Assembly (NCBI GenBank): GCA_002354205.1
Contig: DELD01000039.1
Location: forward strand, 4,300-9,344
Direction of reading: 5' to 3'
DNA: 5,045 nucleotides
Source of the DNA: Micavibrio sp. UBA2705
Lineage (GTDB): Bacteria > Pseudomonadota > Alphaproteobacteria > Micavibrionales > Micavibrionaceae
In this document: positions 1-5,045 of the stretch, in pieces
How the letters are laid out: each line of letters starts with the position of its first letter
How positions within the stretch are numbered: the first letter of the stretch is position 1
Position numbers and translations under genes: made by a program
The notes under the pieces: generated by a model
Database searches by the model: none
What the model was told of the DNA's origin: nothing
What the model saw: the letters and a program-made list of their open reading frames with translations, nothing else

Positions 1-2061
1 AATTTGATCATTTTCCTGCCGTTAATGTTGAGCATTGGCATTGTCGCCTATTTTGCACTGCCTTTTGAACCTGAATGGTTTGCAGGCATTATCATGGCGC
101 TTATCGCCCTTAATGGCATTTATTTAAACGGGCGCGTTGATTATGCAGGGCAGCGCGTGCTGCAATTTTTGTTTATCACGGGGCTCGTCGCTTGCATTGG
201 GTTTATGTCAGCGCAAATCAGAACATATAGTATATCTGCCCCCGCCATTAGTGAGGAGCTGCGCGGCGTACATATTAACGGTATTGTCGAGCGTATTGAC
301 CGCCTTGATGGGCGCAAAGGTAGCCGCGTTCTTATTCGTGATGTCTATATTGATGGTCATCCGCCAGAAGATATGCCCGAAAAAATCCGTATCCGTATTA
401 TTAAAGATGACCATCTAGAAGCGGGGCAGCGTATATCTGTACGCGGTGAACTGATGCCGCCGCCTGCCGCCGTTATGCCGGGCGGTTTTGATTTTCAACG
501 CTGGGCTTTTTATCAAAAAATTGGTGCGGTGGGCTATGCATATTATGAACCGAAGACCGTGTTTGAAGCCGACTTCACATCAGAACATCAAATTGAGCGT
601 ATTCGCAAGCGGGTTGAAAAGCATATTTATGCGTTTTTCGGTGCCGAAGACCAAACCAAAGCCGAGATTGTCACGGCGCTGATTACGGGGCGAAAAACGC
701 AAATGGACGATAAAGATAAAGAAGCCCTGCGCGATGCGGGGCTTGCTCATATGCTTGCCATATCGGGGCTGCATATTGGTTTGATTGTCAGCGCAGTGTT
801 CTTTTTCTTCCGTCTTGTTTTTTCGACCATTCCATATGTGGCGCTGTATTTGCCGAGCAAGAAAATTGCCGCGATGCTTGCCTTATTTTTTGCTGTGTTT
901 TACGTGCTGCTATCTGGCGCATCGTTGCCTGCTGTGCGGGCGGTGATTATGATGGGAATTGCGATGTTCGCCATTGTGATGGACCGTAACCCGATATCGC
1001 TGCGCTTGGTTGCTTTTGCGGCATTGGTGATATTGCTTATTCTGCCTGAGAGTATTTTGTCAGTCAGTTTTCAGCTTTCATTCGCCGCCGTGGCATCGCT
1101 TGTGATTTTTTATGAGCGGACAAGGCTGTGGTGGCAGGCGCAATATGCGCAGAAAGGCTTTGTGCGGCGCTGTTATTTGTATGGCCTCGGCGTGGTTGCA
1201 ACGACAATTGTTTCTACTGTGGCAACGGCTGCGCCTGGTCTGTATCACTTTAATCATTTTGGAGTATATGGCGCGCTGAGTAATTTATTCGCTGTGCCGA
1301 TACTCGCGATTTTTGTGATGCCGAGCTGTCTGCTTGCGGTGATATTATGGCCGTTTGGCGGCGACGCGCTGTTTTTAAAAGCGGCTGGATACGGCGCGCA
1401 GGTGATTTTGGATATTGCACATTACTGCGCCAATTTACCGTTGGCGGTGCTGCATCAACCCTATATTGGTGTGTGGGGTTTCATTTTGTGGACGGCTTTA
1501 GGCTGTTTTATTTGGTATTGGTCCCGCCAGACGCGCTTCGTTTTAATAGCGCTTACGCTTATCGCGTGCGGCTTTTTGTTCATTGAAAAACAATATAATA
1601 TAATTATACCTTCAGATTTTAAATTAATCTCGGCGAGAGATGATGCGCAGCGTTTACTTGCCTACGGCAACTCCCCCTCGCGCTTTGATAAGGAGTATAT
1701 CTCTGCCTATTATGGGCGTGTGAGTAAAGATTATATCCGCCCTAAAAAATACCAATCTTGCGACCCTGATGGCTGTCTAGTGGAGCTGCATCAAGGTGTA
1801 TTTATGCAGATTGTAAAATTCCCCGAAAATTATGTCGAGGCTTGCCGCAAAGCGGCCTTTGTTGTGCTTGATTTTCCGCTGTCAGCGCTAAGTGACGCGC
1901 AGCGCGCACGTGGCTGCCGTGTACCGGTACTACATCGTTTTGATACATGGCGTTATGGTTCATACGGCGTATATGTCTCACCACAAGGTGATGTGCGTAT
2001 CAGCAGCTTGTATTCACGCGATAATTATAAGCGCCCATGGAGCCAGCCGAGTTGGCGCTGA
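1..2061 (+). CDS. comEC: ComEC/Rec2 family competence protein, 5'-truncated by window edge
   Basis: Polytopic inner-membrane protein expected to form the channel that brings transforming single-stranded DNA into the cytoplasm. The frame is open at base 1. The TTG at 4 is the first possible start, but the conserved 'LP...GI..YF.LPFEP' segment begins at once and normally sits some tens of residues in, so the true start lies outside. Counting from base 4, 685 residues are visible. Residues 4-72 hold about three membrane segments. An OB-like DUF4131 region follows (GIVERIDRLDGRKGSRVLI near 93-111; PGGFDFQRWAFYQKIGAVGY near 159-178). The Competence domain has LAHMLAISGLHIGL (247-260), LSGASLPAVRAVIM (303-316), SVSFQLSFAAV (353-363) and HFNHFGVYGALSNLFAVPI (415-433), among many hydrophobic helices up to about 527. 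The soluble C-terminus (about 535-685) ends near the RPW motif I associate with alphaproteobacterial ComEC. It lacks the HxHxDH metal-binding motif of the beta-lactamase-like domain found in Firmicute ComEC. Family call is firm; actual competence is inference. Confidence 0.93.
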   Translation, partial: NLIIFLPLMLSIGIVAYFALPFEPEWFAGIIMALIALNGIYLNGRVDYAGQRVLQFLFITGLVACIGFMSAQIRTYSISAPAISEELRGVHINGIVERIDRLDGRKGSRVLIRDVYIDGHPPEDMPEKIRIRIIKDDHLEAGQRISVRGELMPPPAAVMPGGFDFQRWAFYQKIGAVGYAYYEPKTVFEADFTSEHQIERIRKRVEKHIYAFFGAEDQTKAEIVTALITGRKTQMDDKDKEALRDAGLAHMLAISGLHIGLIVSAVFFFFRLVFSTIPYVALYLPSKKIAAMLALFFAVFYVLLSGASLPAVRAVIMMGIAMFAIVMDRNPISLRLVAFAALVILLILPESILSVSFQLSFAAVASLVIFYERTRLWWQAQYAQKGFVRRCYLYGLGVVATTIVSTVATAAPGLYHFNHFGVYGALSNLFAVPILAIFVMPSCLLAVILWPFGGDALFLKAAGYGAQVILDIAHYCANLPLAVLHQPYIGVWGFILWTALGCFIWYWSRQTRFVLIALTLIACGFLFIEKQYNIIIPSDFKLISARDDAQRLLAYGNSPSRFDKEYISAYYGRVSKDYIRPKKYQSCDPDGCLVELHQGVFMQIVKFPENYVEACRKAAFVVLDFPLSALSDAQRARGCRVPVLHRFDTWRYGSYGVYVSPQGDVRISSLYSRDNYKRPWSQPSWR

Positions 2062-2113
2062 GATATGTTTTGGTTGGCCGCGTATTTATTTTATGTTTAT
2101 CGTGGTCGTATTT

Positions 2114-2122
2114 AAAGAAGGG
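2114..2122 (+). promoter_or_regulatory. Possible ribosome binding site for the acetyltransferase
   Basis: The purine run AAAGAAGGG ends 12 bases before the ATG at 2135. It resembles a Shine-Dalgarno sequence, but the spacing is longer than usual. It supports starting at 2135 rather than at the in-frame ATG at 2093, which lies upstream of this run. Confidence 0.4.
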
Positions 2123-2134
2123 TTTTATAGTAAA

Positions 2135-2614
2135 ATGAAGAATTTTGTATTTAGAGAAGCTGTCTATGCAGATGCTGAGCAGATTGTAGAATTAGCATAT
2201 GAACTGAACCTATATCATAATGATGACATGAGGCCCTGTCTAAAGGCGATACAGGCTGATTGGGCACACTTTGATGCTTATGTTGTTAGTATGGGGGATG
2301 AGATTGTTGGTTTTCTTGTTGGGTATGAAGGTTATAAGTTTCATGCAGCGCAGCGGCGTTATGAAATACAAGACGTCTACGTTAAGGAAAGTTATCGCCG
2401 CAATGGCGTGGCGCGCATTTTGTTTGAAAATGTTATTGTCGAGAAATATGGTGAGGGCTTGACGCGCTTTGGTCTTGGCGTGGAGATTGATAATCATAGT
2501 GCACAGCATTTTTATGAAGCTATGGGTTTTAGTGCTTGCCCTGCTAGCGGTATGCGTTATGTGCTAACAGGCTCAGATGTATCAGCTTTTATTAAGAAAA
2601 TAGGAACTTCTTAA
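2135..2614 (+). CDS. GNAT family N-acetyltransferase, substrate unknown
   Basis: 159-residue protein, the usual length for a single-domain GNAT enzyme, which moves an acetyl group from acetyl-CoA to an amine. The start at 2135 is chosen because MKNFVFREAVYADAEQI gives the standard GNAT opening (beta strand, R-x-A-x-x-x-D). The reading frame runs back to 1892 inside comEC, but that extension has no family character. Visible motifs: beta4 'YEIQDVYVKESYR' (76-88); the pyrophosphate-binding loop R-R-N-G-V-A (88-93, matching Q/R-x-x-G-x-G/A); and the late motif 'NHSAQHFYEAMGF' (120-132), typical of motif B. Nothing in the sequence fixes the substrate: a free amine, an antibiotic and a protein N-terminus are all possible. 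It lies 73 bases after comEC on the same strand and could be co-transcribed; I see no convincing promoter of its own. Sampled lines are about 35-43% G+C against about 48-53% in sampled lines of comEC and trpD, which hints at later acquisition. Confidence 0.88.
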   Translation: MKNFVFREAVYADAEQIVELAYELNLYHNDDMRPCLKAIQADWAHFDAYVVSMGDEIVGFLVGYEGYKFHAAQRRYEIQDVYVKESYRRNGVARILFENVIVEKYGEGLTRFGLGVEIDNHSAQHFYEAMGFSACPASGMRYVLTGSDVSAFIKKIGTS

Positions 2615-2617
2615 TAC

Positions 2618-2634
2618 GCGCATTGTATTTGCGC
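2618..2634. terminator. Weak hairpin in the convergent gap, possible terminator
   Basis: GCGCA and TGCGC form a 5-bp G+C-rich stem around a 7-base loop, starting 4 bases after the acetyltransferase stop codon. No T-run follows on either strand, so it is not a classical Rho-independent terminator. It is the only stem of note between the convergent genes. The rest of this 56-base gap is A+T-rich and shows nothing else except a 10-base palindrome (TTAAGCTTAA, 2659-2668) with no loop. Confidence 0.25.
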
Positions 2635-2670
2635 TATATAACATAAAGGTACTGGAACTTAAGCTTAAAC

Positions 2671-3354
2671 TCAATGATAGGTACGGTATAGCGATACAAG
2701 CTCACCTTGAATATTCACGCGCTCAGCATCGAGTAGGCGCGTTTCATAGGCTTGATTTTCAGGGATGAGCGCGACCTGTCCATTTTCTTTGCCGAGGCGT
2801 TTGAGGGTCACTTCCTCGCCATCAACAAGGGCAACGATGATTGTGCCTTCGCGCGCGGTTTGTGTGCGTTTGATAATTACAATGTCTTCATCATTAATGC
2901 CGGCTTCGATCATGGAATCGCCATCAACCCGCAAGGCGTAAAATTCACCGCTGCCGAGCATCGTGCTCGGCATTTCAAAATACTCGCCTTCATTGCGGAT
3001 GGCCTCAATCGGCGTGCCAGCGGCGATTTTGCCGTAAAGCGGAATAGGCTCAACGCGGGCGGCAGGGGTGAAAATGCCGTCATCATTGGCAACAATATCC
3101 GCACCATTTACCTGCGCAGGGGATGCACTGCGTTGATAATTTTCGGGCAGTTTTAATATTTTAAGGGCGCGGGCGCGGTTGGGGAGGCGCTCTAAATAAC
3201 CGCGTTCAACCAAAGCCGTAATTAAGCGGTGAATACCAGATTTTGATTTTAGGCCAAGAGCATCGCGCATTTCATCAAAAGATGGCGCAATATCGCCGCT
3301 TTCAACGCGTTCGTGAATGAACAGGAGCAGATCTCTTTGCTTTTTGGTCAACAT
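2671..3354 (-). CDS. lexA: LexA, SOS-response transcriptional repressor and self-cleaving serine peptidase
   Basis: Represses DNA-damage genes and inactivates itself when RecA filaments form on single-stranded DNA. Its 227 residues exceed the roughly 200 of E. coli LexA, mainly through a longer linker, as is common in alphaproteobacteria. Residues 1-65 form the winged helix-turn-helix DNA-binding domain, opening MLTKKQRDLLLFI; the recognition region is SKSGIHRLITALVERGYL (37-54). Residues about 70-104 are a linker. The peptidase domain (S24) contains the scissile Ala112-Gly113 bond (GKIAAGTP), the nucleophile Ser147 (DGDSM) and the general base Lys185 (VTLKRL). The cleavage-site-to-Ser spacing of 35 equals that of E. 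coli (84 to 119), so self-cleavage should be intact. The start at 3354 gives the conserved N-terminus and has a weak GAGA Shine-Dalgarno 6 bases upstream. The gene has its own promoter with a LexA box, so negative autoregulation is expected. It is convergent with the acetyltransferase and comEC. Confidence 0.97.
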   Translation of the reverse strand: MLTKKQRDLLLFIHERVESGDIAPSFDEMRDALGLKSKSGIHRLITALVERGYLERLPNRARALKILKLPENYQRSASPAQVNGADIVANDDGIFTPAARVEPIPLYGKIAAGTPIEAIRNEGEYFEMPSTMLGSGEFYALRVDGDSMIEAGINDEDIVIIKRTQTAREGTIIVALVDGEEVTLKRLGKENGQVALIPENQAYETRLLDAERVNIQGELVSLYRTYH

Positions 3355-3377
3355 GGCTTTTCTCGCATAATAATTTT

Positions 3378-3394
3378 AGAATCAATCTGATTCT
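3378..3394. repeat. Perfect 7-bp inverted repeat over the predicted lexA start point, with two GANTC sites
   Basis: AGAATCA-ATC-TGATTCT: two perfect 7-base arms around a 3-base centre. It lies between the LexA box and the lexA start codon, centred at 3386, close to the predicted transcription start (about 3387-3389). Each arm contains a GANTC site (GAATC at 3379-3383, GATTC at 3389-3393), the target of the alphaproteobacterial methyltransferase CcrM. The position fits an operator or a methylation-sensitive element better than a transcript hairpin, because only part of it would be transcribed. No T-run follows, so it is a poor terminator for trpC. Which protein binds here, if any, is unknown. 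Confidence 0.6.
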
Positions 3395-3395
3395 C

Positions 3396-3424
3396 ATTAT
3401 GTTCTATTAATGTTCTTTTGTAAA
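3396..3424 (-). promoter_or_regulatory. Predicted sigma70-type promoter of lexA
   Basis: On the minus strand, TTTACA (3424-3419) matches the -35 consensus at five of six positions. It is followed by exactly 17 bases and then CATAAT (3401-3396), which matches the -10 consensus at five of six. The predicted start is near 3387-3389, giving a leader of about 34 bases. The promoter lies between the trpC stop and the lexA start, so lexA can be transcribed independently of the trp genes. The LexA box fills most of the -35/-10 spacer. Confidence 0.7.
3401..3415. promoter_or_regulatory. LexA box (SOS operator), GTTC-N7-GTTC
   Basis: The plus strand reads GTTC-TATTAAT-GTTC, a perfect match to the direct-repeat SOS box established for alphaproteobacterial LexA. 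It lies 46 bases upstream of the lexA start codon, inside the spacer of the predicted promoter and touching the -10 element. LexA bound here would block RNA polymerase, giving standard autorepression. I found no second copy of this motif in the window by eye. Confidence 0.9.
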
Positions 3425-3430
3425 GTAAAA

Positions 3431-4201
3431 TTAGATTTCGCTTAAGTTCAGTGCGTTGCGCATAAAGCTTTCACCGATCAAGAAACCGTTATAGCCGCTG
3501 CTATAAAGGGTTTTTATTGTATCTGTGCTTTGAATGCCGCTTTCGGCAATTTTGAGGCAATCATGCGGGAGTGTGTCATAAAGCGTATCAAACATAGCGA
3601 TATCAACATCGAGCGTTTTTAAATTGCGCGAATTCACGCCGATTAATGTCGGGTTTAGAGGCAATGTGCGTTCGATTTCTTCGCTATTATGGGTTTCAAA
3701 TAATATATCAAGCTTATATTCACGCGCGGCGGCGACAAGCTCAGCGGCCTGCACATCACTCAACGCCGCCATGATGATAAGAATGCAATCAGCGCCCATA
3801 GCGCGGCTTTCCACAATTTGATACGGATCAACCATGAAGTCTTTGCGGATCATCGGGATGTCGGTCACTTTGCGTGCGGCGAGGAAATCAGCGTCTGACC
3901 CCTGAAAATAGGGGGTGTCGGTTAGCACAGATATACAGGCCGCGCCGTTTTCCTGATAATGCTGCGCGGTTTTTACAGGGTCAAAATCATCACTGATCAA
4001 GCCTTTACTGGGCGATGCTTTCTTTACTTCGGCGATGACAGCTGGTTTGCCATCTGCATTTTTGGCGCGGATCGCGGTCTCAAAACCTTTTGCCGGTTTG
4101 GCTTTACGCGCGGCGTTGTGGATGTGCTCAAAGCTTATTTTTGCTTTTGATTCTTTAACATGGGCGGCTTTATCGGTGCAGATTCTCTCTAAAACGCTCA
4201 T
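3431..4201 (-). CDS. trpC: Indole-3-glycerol phosphate synthase
   Basis: Cytoplasmic TIM-barrel enzyme that converts CdRP (carboxyphenylamino-deoxyribulose phosphate) to indole-3-glycerol phosphate with loss of CO2 and water, in tryptophan synthesis. At 256 residues it has the normal length of a monofunctional TrpC, with no fused TrpF domain. Family residues are in place: Glu58 and Lys60 in IAEVKKASPSKG (56-67), the catalytic Lys120 in IRKDF, Glu169 in LFETH, Asn190 and Arg192 in GVNSRNL (188-194), and Glu220-Ser221 in the phosphate-binding AESGI. The C-terminal phosphate loop is GFLIGESFM (239-247). The segment LFETHN replaces the more usual LVEVHD but keeps the Glu. The start at 4201 gives the conserved MSVLERICTDKAAHV opening and overlaps the trpD stop as ATGA, so translation is probably coupled. 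The next gene on this strand is lexA, 76 bases downstream; the moaC-moeA pair that often follows trpC in this class is absent here. Confidence 0.97.
   Translation of the reverse strand: MSVLERICTDKAAHVKESKAKISFEHIHNAARKAKPAKGFETAIRAKNADGKPAVIAEVKKASPSKGLISDDFDPVKTAQHYQENGAACISVLTDTPYFQGSDADFLAARKVTDIPMIRKDFMVDPYQIVESRAMGADCILIIMAALSDVQAAELVAAAREYKLDILFETHNSEEIERTLPLNPTLIGVNSRNLKTLDVDIAMFDTLYDTLPHDCLKIAESGIQSTDTIKTLYSSGYNGFLIGESFMRNALNLSEI
4198..4201 (-). other. ATGA overlap joining trpD stop and trpC start
   Basis: On the minus strand the bases ATGA contain both the trpC start (ATG) and the trpD stop (TGA). This is the classic arrangement for translational coupling and shows that the two genes form one operon. 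Only a weak purine run (CAGAGAG) lies just upstream, which fits reinitiation by ribosomes finishing trpD. Confidence 0.85.
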
Positions 4202-5045
4202 TTCACGTACTCTCTGTATTTATTTAATGTCTCTAGGGCTTTTCCGCTATCAAGGCTGGCTGTAACGATTTTCATGGCTTCTGCGTTGCTGGCGGCTTTG
4301 CCCGTGATTAAGGTCACTGCGGCGGCGTTGAGCAGGGCAATGTCGCGGTAAGCACTTTGCTGTCCTTCCAGAAGGTTTTGCAGCGCTGCGGCGTTATGGG
4401 CTGCGTCTCCGCCAACTAAATCTGCAGGGGCGCAGCGTTTTAGGCCAAATTCTTCGGGGGTGATGTCATGCTCGCGCACTGTGCCATCAGGGCTTAACGC
4501 CGCAACATGCGTTGGCGCGGTAAGGGTGATTTCATCCAGTCCATCATATCCATGAACAACCCAAGCGGATTTACAGCCTAGTACTTTCAGCGCCAGTGCC
4601 ATTGGTTTGCACCATTTTTTATCAAACACGCCAATAAGCTGAAATTCTGTATTGGCGGGGTTAGCAAGCGGGCCGAGTAGGTTAAATATCGTGCGAAAAC
4701 CAAGTGCCCTGCGGATGGGCACAACATGACGCACGGCGTGATGATGGGCGGGCGCCATAAGGAAACAGAAATTGATGGTTTTTAATGCGCTCTCAAGCTT
4801 TTCTAAAGGCACATCAAGGTTTATGCCGAGCGCTTCATAGCAATCCGCTGTGCCAGATTTTGAACTTGCGGCGCGGTTACCGTGCTTTGCCATGGGGATG
4901 CCCACGCCCGCGCAGATCAGCGCCACTGCAGATGAAATATTATAACTATGCAGGCCAGAGCCGCCAGTGCCGCAGCAATCAACGCTGCCTTTGGGCGCGT
5001 TAATCGTGCTTGCGTGATGACGTAAGACATTAGCGGCGGGGCCCG
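4198..5045 (-). CDS. trpD: Anthranilate phosphoribosyltransferase, start cut off by window edge
   Basis: Transfers phosphoribose from PRPP to anthranilate, the second committed step of tryptophan synthesis; cytoplasmic. The frame stays open to the last base: 281 residues are visible, so about 55-65 N-terminal residues are missing compared with the usual length near 340. An apparent start at 4926 is an internal GTG and should not be used. Numbering from the window edge, the PRPP loop is VDCCGTGGSGLHSYNIS (21-37), followed by AKHGNRAASSKSG (52-64), the anthranilate-site region HHAVRHVVPIRRALGFRTIFNLLGPLANPA (101-130), and the magnesium-binding Asp-Glu in GLDEIT (168-173; Asp170, Glu171). The loop has Ser where most family members have Asp (GTGGDG); the other landmarks are intact. 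It overlaps trpC by four bases, forming an operon. The TrpD family assignment is firm over the related nucleoside phosphorylases because of trpC next door and the KHGNR/NLLGPLANP motifs. Confidence 0.95.
   Translation of the reverse strand, partial: GPAANVLRHHASTINAPKGSVDCCGTGGSGLHSYNISSAVALICAGVGIPMAKHGNRAASSKSGTADCYEALGINLDVPLEKLESALKTINFCFLMAPAHHHAVRHVVPIRRALGFRTIFNLLGPLANPANTEFQLIGVFDKKWCKPMALALKVLGCKSAWVVHGYDGLDEITLTAPTHVAALSPDGTVREHDITPEEFGLKRCAPADLVGGDAAHNAAALQNLLEGQQSAYRDIALLNAAAVTLITGKAASNAEAMKIVTASLDSGKALETLNKYREYVK

Noticed and set aside
1347..1586. 79-residue plus-strand frame inside comEC
   Set aside because: It lies wholly within the ComEC membrane region in another frame; Trp/Arg-rich composition is typical of a shifted hydrophobic coding region.
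1590..1612. A+T-rich run with TATAAT in the 3' part of comEC, a possible internal promoter
   Set aside because: It is coding sequence at the junction between membrane and soluble domains (KQYNIIIP). I see no good -35 element at the right distance and no gene start just downstream.
1892..2134. Upstream extension of the acetyltransferase frame into comEC, with a possible ATG at 2093
   Set aside because: The extension is out of frame with a well-conserved comEC C-terminus and has no GNAT character. The family's N-terminal strand begins right after the ATG at 2135.
2659..2668. Palindrome TTAAGCTTAA in the convergent gap
   Set aside because: It has no loop and is all A/T except the central GC, so it cannot act as a terminator stem; a 10-base palindrome is easily due to chance.
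2752..3156. 134-residue plus-strand open frame opposite lexA
   Set aside because: It is antisense to strongly conserved lexA codons, shows no recognisable domain, and is best explained as a shadow frame.
3378..3394. Inverted repeat as a Rho-independent terminator for trpDC
   Set aside because: The stem is A+T-rich and no T-run follows on the minus strand (it is followed by AAAATTATT). It also lies downstream of the lexA promoter elements, over the predicted start point.
4198..4926. trpD starting at 4926
   Set aside because: The codon at 4926 is GTG inside a conserved TrpD block (NISSAVALICAG); the same frame continues to the window edge through the PRPP-binding loop.

Overview
The window looks like a chromosomal housekeeping segment from an alphaproteobacterium of moderate G+C (roughly half G+C by eye). 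Three things point there. The LexA protein has the alphaproteobacterial N-terminus (SFDEM...SKSGIHRLITAL). Its promoter carries the alphaproteobacterial SOS box GTTC-N7-GTTC. The trpD-trpC / lexA / comEC neighbourhood is familiar from that class. I cannot name a genus.

Layout. Positions 1-2061 (+) hold most of a ComEC/Rec2-type inner-membrane DNA-uptake channel, open at the left edge. Positions 2135-2614 (+) hold a small GNAT N-acetyltransferase that is visibly more A+T-rich than its neighbours. A 56-bp convergent gap follows. On the minus strand come lexA (2671-3354), a 76-bp gap with the lexA control region, trpC (3431-4201), and trpD (4198-5045, its start cut off by the right edge). trpD and trpC overlap by the four bases ATGA, so the minus strand reads trpD > trpC > lexA. 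comEC and the acetyltransferase run towards it.

Function. TrpD and TrpC catalyse two steps of tryptophan synthesis: anthranilate to phosphoribosyl-anthranilate, and CdRP to indole-glycerol phosphate. LexA is the SOS repressor with all self-cleavage residues intact, and it probably represses itself through the box in its own promoter. ComEC would carry single-stranded DNA across the inner membrane if the cell has the rest of a competence system. The acetyltransferase has no identifiable substrate.

The best regulatory signal is the 76-bp trpC-lexA gap. It combines a -35/-10 promoter (TTTACA-N17-CATAAT), a perfect LexA box in the promoter spacer, and a perfect 7-bp inverted repeat straddling the predicted transcription start. 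That repeat contains two GANTC (CcrM methylation) sites, and GANTC is otherwise rare in the window. This suggests, but does not prove, a cell-cycle/methylation input into lexA. I see no CRISPR array, insertion sequence, RNA gene or clearly new multi-gene system. No gene-free stretch exceeds 76 bases.
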